A stretch of DNA of 6,554 nt from Verrucomicrobiota bacterium (GCA_017557085.1 JAFZAR010000390.1:1-6554), one strand, 5' to 3'; counted from the first letter of the stretch, positions 1-6,397 are shown. The notes: generated by a model not told the origin, from the sequence alone. A program made the numbers and translations.

Positions 1-6
1 TCTTTC

Positions 7-35
7 TTGACTCTAAAGGGATAAGACTCTACCAT
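7..35 (+). promoter_or_regulatory. Candidate sigma70-type promoter upstream of hflK
   Basis: TTGACT (7-12) matches the -35 consensus at five of six bases. It is followed after 17 bases by TACCAT (30-35), which matches the -10 consensus at four of six. The 7-base direct repeat GACTCTA (9-15 and 25-31) overlaps both hexamers and could be an operator. The element lies 42 bases before the first possible hflK ATG and 84 before the Shine-Dalgarno-supported one. All three forward frames carry a stop between 1 and 36, so an upstream gene could end here but does not read through. This is a pattern match only; the -10 is weak. Confidence 0.35.
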
Positions 36-118
36 TAACAACAAAATGAGCGGTTGCTTGTTTAGTGTATTGATCTATGAGTGTTCATTTTAAGACATTT
101 AATTCAGGACGCGCACCC

Positions 119-1201
119 ATGTTTGATGTAAATGGTCCGTGGCAGCAGTTTATGATGTTTCGGCGGGCGATCATCCTGGCGGTGCTGATATTGATTCCCG
201 TGGGGATATTTTATTCCAGCTTTTACACAGTTGGTCCGGAGGAAGAAGCGATCGTGCTGACGTTTGGAAAGCACACCAGCACGGTGGGACCGGGAGCGCA
301 TTTCAAGTGGCCGTTTGGGATACAGTCGGTTTATAAGTTCCCTGTCAAACGCCAACTGAAAGAGGAGTTCGGATTCCGTACCGCGGAAAGTCTTAACAGC
401 AGAGGCCCTTCTACTTATATGCAGGATCTTCGCGCGGAAGCTCCTAAGCTGGTAGGCAGTTTTCTGAGCAGTTATCGCCGTTATGGTTCGAGCGCGCAGG
501 ATATGAAGGCGGAGTCTGTGATGCTGACAGGCGATTTGAACCTGGTAGAGGTCGAATGGGTAGCTCAAAGTCATGTGAGCGATATCCGTCAGTGCCTGTT
601 CCAGACCCGTGAGCCGATGGAAACATTCCGTGATGCGAATATTGCTGTGATGCGTAAACTGGTTGGTGACAGAACGATGAGTGAAGTAGTCACGACCGGA
701 CGTTCGGAGATCGAGAACCAGGCCAAGATCGAGCTGCAGGCTCTCTGCAAGAATTACGGCTTGGGTATCACGGTGGATCAGGTGATCCTGCAGGATGTCG
801 CGCCGCCGGAGAAAGTCCAGTTTGCTTTCAAAGAGGTCAATCAGGCCCAGCAGGAAAGAGAAAGCATGATCAATCAGGCGGAGAGAGAATACAATAAAGT
901 GATCCCGGAGGCCAAAGGTCAGGCTCAGGGTATGATCAAACAGGCAGAAGGTTATGCTGCGGACAGAACAAACCGCGCTTATGGTGATGTGGCCAAGTTC
1001 AACGCGCTTCTGGCTGAGTACAAGAAAGCCCCAGAGGTTACCCGGAACCGTCTTTATCTGGAAGCTATGGAAACCATCTTGCCGCAAGCCGGTAAGAAGC
1101 TGGTTGTGGATTCATCGGTGCCGAATTTGATCCCTCTGGTGAATGATACTGCCACTGGAAAAGTGAAACCCTCGGAGAAGAACGTGGATCAAACACGTTA
1201 G
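119..1201 (+). CDS. hflK: HflK, SPFH/prohibitin-family modulator of FtsH protease
   Basis: HflK is an inner-membrane protein with its bulk in the periplasm. With HflC it forms the HflKC complex that encloses FtsH and restrains degradation of membrane proteins. Residues are counted from the upstream ATG at 77. A transmembrane segment spans about 31-50 and is followed by an SPFH domain from about 51 (VGPEEEAIVLTFGK, then GPGAHFKWPFG). Hallmarks are MLTGDLNLVEVEW (149-161), GITVDQVILQDVAPPEKV (230-247), a charged coiled coil (about 250-305) and the C-terminal AEYKKAPEVTRNRLYLEAME (313-332). The chosen start is ATG 119 (residue 15), which has AGGA nine bases upstream; ATG 77 has no ribosome site and would add 14 residues. 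The long Gly/Pro-rich N-terminus of E. coli HflK is absent, and about 40 unfamiliar residues (103-145) sit inside the SPFH domain. hflC follows after 15 bases. The family call is firm; the start is uncertain. Confidence 0.93.
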   Translation: MFDVNGPWQQFMMFRRAIILAVLILIPVGIFYSSFYTVGPEEEAIVLTFGKHTSTVGPGAHFKWPFGIQSVYKFPVKRQLKEEFGFRTAESLNSRGPSTYMQDLRAEAPKLVGSFLSSYRRYGSSAQDMKAESVMLTGDLNLVEVEWVAQSHVSDIRQCLFQTREPMETFRDANIAVMRKLVGDRTMSEVVTTGRSEIENQAKIELQALCKNYGLGITVDQVILQDVAPPEKVQFAFKEVNQAQQERESMINQAEREYNKVIPEAKGQAQGMIKQAEGYAADRTNRAYGDVAKFNALLAEYKKAPEVTRNRLYLEAMETILPQAGKKLVVDSSVPNLIPLVNDTATGKVKPSEKNVDQTR

Positions 1202-1206
1202 CCCAT

Positions 1207-1211
1207 AGGAG
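1207..1211 (+). promoter_or_regulatory. Shine-Dalgarno site of hflC
   Basis: AGGAG lies five bases before ATG 1217 and eight before the adjacent in-frame ATG 1220. Either codon could start HflC; the second has the more usual spacing. The site lies directly after the hflK stop codon (1199-1201), consistent with translation from a shared transcript. Confidence 0.7.
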
Positions 1212-1216
1212 AAAAG

Positions 1217-2152
1217 ATGATGAAAATCAAATTGATTGCGATTTTAGCCGTGGTGTGCGCGTTGGTTCTGGTGAACAGCGCTTTTGTGGTCAACGAGTGG
1301 GAACAAGCATTCGTGACCCGTTTCGGCAAGGTGGTAGGTAAGGCGGAAACTCAGCCCGGTCTTTATTTTAAGCTGCCTTTTATTGACCAGATACATCGTT
1401 TTGAAAAACGTATCCTGGAATGGGAAAGTTCTCCCAGCCAAATGCAGGATATGGAAAAACGCTATATCGTTGTCGGGGCTTATGCCCGCTGGAGAATAAC
1501 GGATCCGGTACTCTTTTATGAAAGGATCCGTGATGAACGCGGAGCCCGGACCCGCCTGGATGACGGTATTGACGGAGCTATTCGCACGGAGATCGCGCAG
1601 CATCGTCTGATCGATGTGGTGCGTTCCGAAAAACGGGAAGTCGCGCTGGAAAACAGTGACTATGATACCGAAAGCAAACTGCTGGATTTTCGTTTGGGGC
1701 GTGAGATGATCACCCAGAATGTTCTGGCGCGCGCCAAAGAGCGGACAGCGGGCTGGGGTATCGAGCTGATAGATGTGCAGATCAAGCTCATCAATCTGGA
1801 ACCGGAGACGGAAGCCAAAACGATGCTGCGTATGTCCAGTGAACGTCAGCGTATCGCAGAAAAATTACGCTCAGAAGGTCAGGGTGAACTGCAGCGCATC
1901 ACAGGTGAAAAAGAGCGCGATCTGAAGGCTATTATCAGTGAGGCCTACCGTGAAAAACAGAAGATCGAAGGTGACGCGGACGCTATTGCCGCCCAGATCT
2001 ATAATGAGGCTTATAACGCGGATGAGCAGTCTCGTGAACTTTATGAGCTGACCCGAAAACTGGAAAGCTATCAGAAGATATTTTCAGAAGAGGATACTCT
2101 GCTGCTTTCAACAGATAATGATCTGTTTGATCTGCTGAAAAGTCATAAATAA
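1217..2152 (+). CDS. hflC: HflC, SPFH/prohibitin-family modulator of FtsH protease
   Basis: HflC is the partner of HflK in the membrane complex that regulates FtsH. The 311-residue protein begins with a single hydrophobic anchor (about 5-24). The SPFH domain opens with FVVNEWEQAFVTRFGKVV (23-40) and PGLYFKLPFID (47-57), which resemble the E. coli HflC segments around VKEGERG, RFGKV and PGLHFKIPFI. Further matches are YARWRITDP (89-97), GIELIDVQIKLINL (181-194), a charged coiled coil (about 205-255), EGDADAIAAQIYNEAY (251-266), LYELTRKLESYQKIF (275-289) and the terminal LLSTDNDLFDLLK (296-308). The last three are diagnostic of HflC rather than HflK. Its length is slightly below that of E. coli HflC (about 334), mainly from a shorter middle. 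It lies 15 bases after hflK and 37 before mntP. No ftsH is present nearby, as in many genomes where ftsH is unlinked. Confidence 0.93.
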   Translation: MMKIKLIAILAVVCALVLVNSAFVVNEWEQAFVTRFGKVVGKAETQPGLYFKLPFIDQIHRFEKRILEWESSPSQMQDMEKRYIVVGAYARWRITDPVLFYERIRDERGARTRLDDGIDGAIRTEIAQHRLIDVVRSEKREVALENSDYDTESKLLDFRLGREMITQNVLARAKERTAGWGIELIDVQIKLINLEPETEAKTMLRMSSERQRIAEKLRSEGQGELQRITGEKERDLKAIISEAYREKQKIEGDADAIAAQIYNEAYNADEQSRELYELTRKLESYQKIFSEEDTLLLSTDNDLFDLLKSHK

Positions 2153-2171
2153 CAGTTTACCATAAATTGAA

Positions 2172-2196
2172 AGCTGTTCAGCTCGTTTTATGAGCT
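2172..2196 (+). promoter_or_regulatory. Overlapping inverted repeats around the mntP start codon
   Basis: AGCTG (2172-2176) and CAGCT (2179-2183) form a near-perfect palindrome with a two-base centre. AGCTC (2180-2184) and GAGCT (2192-2196) form a second stem with a seven-base loop; this stem includes the G of the mntP ATG (2190-2192). The two stems share bases 2180-2183, so they cannot form together in RNA. No Shine-Dalgarno sequence is visible before this ATG. The site could be a translational switch or a DNA operator. Both stems are only about 5 bp, so chance is possible. Confidence 0.3.
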
Positions 2197-2753
2197 TGCT
2201 GGAGATCATAGCTATTGCTGTTGGGCTGGCGATGGATGCCTTAGCGGTTTCAATCGTTATTGGCTCCAGTCCTTATAATGTGGGATTTCGGCCCACATTT
2301 CGGGTGGCTTTTCACTTTGGCCTGTTTCAGTTCTTAATGCCGGTGCTGGGATGGTATGCCGGAATCAAGATTGCTGGTTATGTTCAGGTGTTCGATCACT
2401 GGATCGCTTTTCTATTGCTGGCATGGATCGGCGGCAAGATGATTTTTGATTCTGTCAAAGGGGAGGATAAATCTTGGAGCAAAGATCCTACGCGAAAAAG
2501 TCAGCTGTTCTTCTTGAGTGTCGCCACCAGCATAGATGCATTCGCGACAGGTTTTAGTCTCAGTATGCTGCGTGTGGATATCTGGCAGCCCAGTGTGTTG
2601 ATCGGCGTAATCACTGCGCTTTTATCCTGGGGAGGAATGTGTTTCGGCTGTTATCTGGGCAAGCGCTTTGGTCAATGGATGACGACCATTGGCGGATGTG
2701 TACTCTGCCTTATCGGATTGAAAATATTACTGGAACATCTTTTATCCAGTTAG
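2190..2753 (+). CDS. mntP: MntP-family manganese(II) efflux pump
   Basis: This is a small inner-membrane exporter of Mn(II) of the MntP (former DUF204/YebN) family, which protects against manganese overload. At 187 residues it has the usual family length, with six predicted hydrophobic segments arranged as two homologous halves. Each half carries the family signature: GLAMDALAVS (12-21, Asp16) and VATSIDAFATGFSL (111-124, Asp116). The conserved Asp residues are those expected to contact the metal. FHFGLFQFLMPVLGW (41-55) and GGKMIFDSVKG (81-91) are further typical segments, and the protein ends with GGCVLCLIGLKILLEHL. The start is fixed by the family N-terminus although no ribosome site is visible. 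It follows hflC by 37 bases and probably shares its transcript. That gap is too short for a complete yybP-ykoY manganese riboswitch of the kind that controls mntP in E. coli. The stop lies 10 bases from the convergent TPR gene. Confidence 0.95.
   Translation: MSLLEIIAIAVGLAMDALAVSIVIGSSPYNVGFRPTFRVAFHFGLFQFLMPVLGWYAGIKIAGYVQVFDHWIAFLLLAWIGGKMIFDSVKGEDKSWSKDPTRKSQLFFLSVATSIDAFATGFSLSMLRVDIWQPSVLIGVITALLSWGGMCFGCYLGKRFGQWMTTIGGCVLCLIGLKILLEHLLSS
2729..2750. terminator. Candidate weak bidirectional terminator hairpin
   Basis: ACTGGA (2729-2734) and TCCAGT (2745-2750) form a perfect 6-bp stem with a 10-base loop, inside the last codons of mntP. Reading forward, a T-rich run (2764-2771) follows 13 bases later. 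Reading in reverse, after the TPR gene, the hairpin is followed directly by AATATTTTC. The two convergent genes have no other space for terminators. The stem is short and the forward T-run is distant, so function is uncertain. Confidence 0.3.
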
Positions 2754-2763
2754 ATCCACAGTC

Positions 2764-5040
2764 TTATTTTTGTTTGACCTGATCCGCGTGACGTGCCATC
2801 CAGACTTTTGCGGCGTAGGCACTGGGATGTTCCGGAGCGACTTCAATGAATTTCTGATAGCACTGATAAGCGTTTTCTATATCAGAAAAGCGTGTGTCAT
2901 AAATCATACCCAATTCCAGCCAGGTATTTGCGTACTTGTCATTCAGACGAGCTGATTTCAAAAGTTCCAAAATGGCTTCGTTGGGATAATTGGCTTTGTT
3001 CAATGCCAGCGCGAAGTTGTATCGGGCTTCCCAGGAATCCGGATTAACAGCCAGAGCATTTTCAAAAGCCAGCAAAGCGGAACTATATTCTCCGGCGGAG
3101 TAGTAGGCCAGACCAAGATTGAAATGCGCGTCATACCAGTTAGGATCTTTCTGGATCGCTTTCAGATAGTATTCCGCGGCTGTGGCCATATCTTTATTTT
3201 GGTGAGCGCGGTAAGCTCTCTGGAAATCAGCCAGTCCGGCTTGTCTGTCGCCGGAAGCCGGTTTGGGAGGATTCTTGTACTTATAAGTATTGTAAACATG
3301 GATAGGCTCTTTGGGTGTTTCAGTGAGTTCTGTATCCTCCTCATTCTCATCGGGAATTACGGAAATCGTAGGAGGAACAGGCTGGACACCAGCGTTACTT
3401 ACTTTTTCTTTTGGTTTATTTGTCTGCTTATTTTTCTCTGTATTTGAGTCAGGCTCGGTTGTTGTGCTGTTCTCCTTTTTAGAGAACATACGAGTGAAGA
3501 TATTTCCTTTTTTATCGGAGTTTTCGCCTTTGTTGTTGGTTTCTTTAGGAATAATAGAAATGATTTTTTTGCCTTCAGGTTTGCTTTCAGTTGTTTTAAT
3601 TTCTTTTACTTGAGGCTCAGACGGAGTTTCAATCTCTTCTTCATCCAGGTCTGGAATAGGAGAGATGACGGGTTCACGTTGTTCTGCTAAGTTGACTTGC
3701 AGATCTCCAATTTTATCAACGGTTTTTTCGACAGGAGCTTGTGTATTCTTTACCGTGACATCTACTTCTTCCAAAGGTTCTTCAGCCTGTTTGACAGGAG
3801 GTTGGGGTTGTACAGTTTCCACTGCAGGAGAGGTATTGATGTTCACATTTTCATTGCGAGCCGGAGGGGTAACTTCTTTCGGTGTTGAAGGTTCTTGTTT
3901 TTGAACATTTTCTGCTGATGGTGCAGCTTGTTGTATGGAAGCTGTTTCGACCTTTGGTTCTTCTTGTTTGGGAGTTGTGTTGACAGGAGCGGGAGTCTCT
4001 GCGTCCAGTTTGGTGATTACTACGTTTACATTTGTTTGTGTAGCAACTGTTTCAACTGGATTAGTTGCCTGAGCGAGAACCTCTTGGTTTGTGGATACCT
4101 GGGATTGAGTTTGTGCGGCAATTTCTATAGTCTTCTCTGTTTGTGGAGGTTCTGTGACTGGAAGTGTAGGTTGTTCAACGACTTTGACTTCAGGCGTTTT
4201 TTCTTCCACCTTATTTTCGACAGAAGTCTGTTCTTGCTGAGGTGCTTTTACTTCTTCTTTAGCTACTTGTTTAGGCTGAACCAAAGAAGATAGAGCAATG
4301 ATTTGATTTCTAACCGCTTCGGCCGTAGATGATGCGGGAACACGCTTCAGGTATTCATTATAGGCGCGGATAGCTGTCTGAATGTTTGTTTCTCCGCCTT
4401 TTTGTTGGAAGATAACTCCCATGTTCAGGTAAGGAGGTGCGTATGAGGTATCATATCTGGCACTGTATTGAAATTGCTGAAGAGCCTCCGGGATCCTGTT
4501 CTCTGCCATCAGGATCAGTCCCAGAGAATTATGAGCTTTCGCGTTCCCCGGTGAGAATTTAAGGAAATTATTCAGACAATCAACAGCTGTATTCGTCTGC
4601 TGAATAGCTAAATAGGCATAACCTATTTTCTCCCAGGCATCAGCGGATTGATTGTTGAAACGCAGATAGGAGGAAAATGAGTTGATTGCCAAATTATAGT
4701 TTTTCATATCCAGGTAGAGACATCCCAGATTATAAGGGAGAATGCTCATGCCGGGATTGAGGGTATTGGCTCTCTCGTAAGCTAAAAGAGCTTTTTGATG
4801 GTCGCCGCTTTGGTGATAAGCCATTCCCAGAAAGAGCCATGCTCTTTCATTGTTTGGCATACGTTTAGTGGCTTTTTCTATTTTCTTGATCGCTTCACTT
4901 AAACGGTTTTGCTTGAGGAGAGCTTCCCCTTGAAGAAGTGCTTTGGGGCCGGAAGGTGTACAACCGGTCAATACTCCCACAGCGAGTGAAAGTGTCAAAA
5001 CATAAGAAAAAATATGTTTGATTTTGAGTGCCATAAGCAT
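2764..5040 (-). CDS. TPR-repeat lipoprotein with long disordered central linker
   Basis: This 758-residue exported lipoprotein has no recognised named family. The N-terminus has a hydrophobic stretch ending in the lipobox LTGC, with Cys27 the lipidation site. Residue +2 is Thr, not Asp, so outer-membrane sorting is expected if E. coli rules apply. Tetratricopeptide repeats follow at about 32-65, 66-99, 100-132, 134-166, 167-200 and 201-236. Residues about 252-600 are rich in Pro, Glu, Thr, Gln, Val and Lys and are probably unstructured, with I-S-x-I-P motifs at 459, 494 and 559. Four more TPRs close the protein (about 601-634, 635-668, 669-702, 703-738), including FNLGLAYYSAGEYSSALLAFENALAVNP. 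TPRs bind proteins, so a scaffold role in the envelope is plausible but no partner can be read. AGGA lies eight bases before this ATG; the ATG two codons later is an alternative. It is divergent from the DUF362 gene and convergent with mntP. Confidence 0.9.
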   Translation of the reverse strand: MLMALKIKHIFSYVLTLSLAVGVLTGCTPSGPKALLQGEALLKQNRLSEAIKKIEKATKRMPNNERAWLFLGMAYHQSGDHQKALLAYERANTLNPGMSILPYNLGCLYLDMKNYNLAINSFSSYLRFNNQSADAWEKIGYAYLAIQQTNTAVDCLNNFLKFSPGNAKAHNSLGLILMAENRIPEALQQFQYSARYDTSYAPPYLNMGVIFQQKGGETNIQTAIRAYNEYLKRVPASSTAEAVRNQIIALSSLVQPKQVAKEEVKAPQQEQTSVENKVEEKTPEVKVVEQPTLPVTEPPQTEKTIEIAAQTQSQVSTNQEVLAQATNPVETVATQTNVNVVITKLDAETPAPVNTTPKQEEPKVETASIQQAAPSAENVQKQEPSTPKEVTPPARNENVNINTSPAVETVQPQPPVKQAEEPLEEVDVTVKNTQAPVEKTVDKIGDLQVNLAEQREPVISPIPDLDEEEIETPSEPQVKEIKTTESKPEGKKIISIIPKETNNKGENSDKKGNIFTRMFSKKENSTTTEPDSNTEKNKQTNKPKEKVSNAGVQPVPPTISVIPDENEEDTELTETPKEPIHVYNTYKYKNPPKPASGDRQAGLADFQRAYRAHQNKDMATAAEYYLKAIQKDPNWYDAHFNLGLAYYSAGEYSSALLAFENALAVNPDSWEARYNFALALNKANYPNEAILELLKSARLNDKYANTWLELGMIYDTRFSDIENAYQCYQKFIEVAPEHPSAYAAKVWMARHADQVKQK

Positions 5041-5110
5041 GCCTGTTATCCTATTCTGCTTTGTATTTGCTAGAAAGACCTTGAAATTCTATCCGTTTGC
5101 CTAACAATAA

Positions 5111-5124
5111 CCGTCAGCCGACGG
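5111..5124. repeat. Short inverted repeat at the TPR-gene transcription start
   Basis: CCGTC (5111-5115) and GACGG (5120-5124) form a perfect 5-bp inverted repeat around a four-base centre. It lies just downstream, on the minus strand, of the TPR gene's extended -10, where the transcription start is expected. The core CGTCAG (5112-5117) recurs as a direct copy at 5143-5148, 31 bases away on the other side of the -10. This arrangement fits an operator or a hairpin at the 5' end of the mRNA. The elements are short and chance cannot be excluded. Confidence 0.35.
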
Positions 5125-5128
5125 GCAG

Positions 5129-5137
5129 ATTATAACA
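5129..5137 (-). promoter_or_regulatory. Extended -10 promoter for the TPR lipoprotein gene
   Basis: On the minus strand this reads TGTTATAAT, a perfect extended -10 (TGn plus TATAAT). No good -35 lies at 16-18 bases; the best nearby is TTGCTA at 15 bases, and extended -10 promoters often lack one. It predicts a leader of about 80 bases before the TPR start at 5040. For the divergent DUF362 gene I see only weak forward candidates, such as TTGAAA (5081-5086) with AACAAT (5103-5108). Confidence 0.5.
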
Positions 5138-5236
5138 ACTCTCGTCAGTTAGCAAAAGAGTAATTTGTTGACTATTTTAAAGATAACAGGCGAAAAGCCC
5201 TTGTTTTTTGATCCAATGACATTTTTCAGAGAGAAA

Positions 5237-6397
5237 ATGTATAGGATCATGGTTTTGTTTTCTGTCTTTGTGGGGTTGTTTTTTAGCCTGCCAACGTCCT
5301 CATGGGCAAAAGATTTATTTTCCAAAGTGGTTGTTGTTGAATCATCTGACGCGATGCAGTCTTTTGTGCCGAATCCGGAAAAAATAAGGGAGATGGTGGA
5401 CGTTGGAATCAAAGAAGTAACAGGGAAAGAAACGGTTTTAAATGGCATTCTTTCTTTGATTTCGACCAACGATATCGTTGGAATCAAGGTTTATACTCTT
5501 CATTCCGAAACAGGAGGGACTCGTCCGGAAGTTGTTCGTGCTGTGGTTGATGTATTAAAAGAAGCTGGTTTGCCTTTGGATCACATTATTTTGTGGGATC
5601 GTTCTATGGATACTCTCAGAAGTTCGGGTTTTTTGAAGTTATCCAAGGAATTAAAGGTGGGTATTGCCGCGTCTACGGTAGAAGGATTTGATAAAGATGT
5701 TTCATATAACTCTTTCTTTCCATCGAGCTTAGTTGCTGGAGATGTGGAGTTTGATAATAAAAATAATTTCAATATAACGACAATCGCTCCTGTGGATTCA
5801 GATGTGGGAAGACGGTCATTTTTGACGAAGCTTTTGACAGAGCGAATCACCAAAATCATTATGATAACACCGCTTTTGCATCACAATTTGTTGGGGACAA
5901 CAGGACATATATATAGTTTAGCCTCAGGTAGTACAGATAATTTTCTCCGTTTTGAAATGGATGGTGACCGCTTAGCGGAGGCGGTTTCGGAAATCTATGC
6001 GATGGAAGAGGTTGGAGATCGTGTGGTTTTGTGCATAACAGATGCTTTATTGTGCCAATATCGTGGTCAGAACAACGGTTTTCTCCATTATTCTAAGCCA
6101 TTGAATGAGTTGAGGTTTTCATTTGATCCGGTGGCTTTGGATTGGATGTCGCTCAAAACGATGCTGGATATCCAGAACAGTGTTGATGGAGTGAATCAAT
6201 CGCTTTCCGTATTTTCTCCCTCTGGCAAGACTTTGTGTGAAAACGCGATTTTATTGGAACTGGGCAATGGAAATGAATCGAAACTTCAGGTACAGAGGAT
6301 CGATATTGGAAAAGGTGTAGGTTCAATTAAAGAACCAGCTTTACCAAAAGATATTACAAAGAAAAAATCCTGGTGGAAGTTTTGGAAGTCAAGGTAG
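5237..6397 (+). CDS. DUF362-domain protein, exported
   Basis: The biochemical role of this family is not established. The open frame starts at TTG 5165; residues here are counted from there. I chose ATG 5237 (residue 25, 386 aa) because it gives a clean Sec signal peptide, MYRIMV then a hydrophobic core, ending near SSWA-KD (about 48), with a modest purine-rich AGAGAG just upstream. ATG 5216 is an alternative with no ribosome site. Family features are NDIVGIKVYTLHSETGGTRPEVVRAVVDVL (102-131), a predicted strand and loop IILWDRS (141-147), ITKIIMITPLLHHNLLG (228-244) and the hallmark FDPVALDW (320-327). Some DUF362 proteins carry a ferredoxin-type cluster or a Tat signal. This one has neither: its cysteines (290, 297, 358) do not form CxxC spacing and there is no twin arginine. 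The C-terminus KKKSWWKFWKSR (399-410) is basic and tryptophan-rich. It is divergent from the TPR lipoprotein gene, so a shared regulatory region is likely. Confidence 0.87.
   Translation: MYRIMVLFSVFVGLFFSLPTSSWAKDLFSKVVVVESSDAMQSFVPNPEKIREMVDVGIKEVTGKETVLNGILSLISTNDIVGIKVYTLHSETGGTRPEVVRAVVDVLKEAGLPLDHIILWDRSMDTLRSSGFLKLSKELKVGIAASTVEGFDKDVSYNSFFPSSLVAGDVEFDNKNNFNITTIAPVDSDVGRRSFLTKLLTERITKIIMITPLLHHNLLGTTGHIYSLASGSTDNFLRFEMDGDRLAEAVSEIYAMEEVGDRVVLCITDALLCQYRGQNNGFLHYSKPLNELRFSFDPVALDWMSLKTMLDIQNSVDGVNQSLSVFSPSGKTLCENAILLELGNGNESKLQVQRIDIGKGVGSIKEPALPKDITKKKSWWKFWKSR

Noticed and set aside
104..1087. Long open frame (327 codons) antisense to hflK
   Set aside because: hflK is an unmistakable family member over the same bases. 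The antisense product resembles no family and has a shadow-like composition rich in Leu, His, Arg and Ser.
2153..2189. Manganese riboswitch (yybP-ykoY type) before mntP
   Set aside because: The gap is only 37 bases, too short for the full structure, and none of its conserved loops is visible.
3241..4287. Tandem DNA repeat in the linker-coding region
   Set aside because: The amino acid bias is strong, but I see no regular nucleotide period; codons for the recurring residues vary.
3928..4293. Open frames on the plus strand opposite the TPR linker
   Set aside because: They are rich in Phe, Cys, Leu and Ser because they mirror the Gln/Glu/Lys/Thr-rich linker. They show no ribosome site or recognisable domain.
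5165..5236. TTG start and 24 extra N-terminal residues for the DUF362 protein
   Set aside because: It would place a polar stretch before the signal peptide and uses a rarer start codon without a convincing ribosome site.
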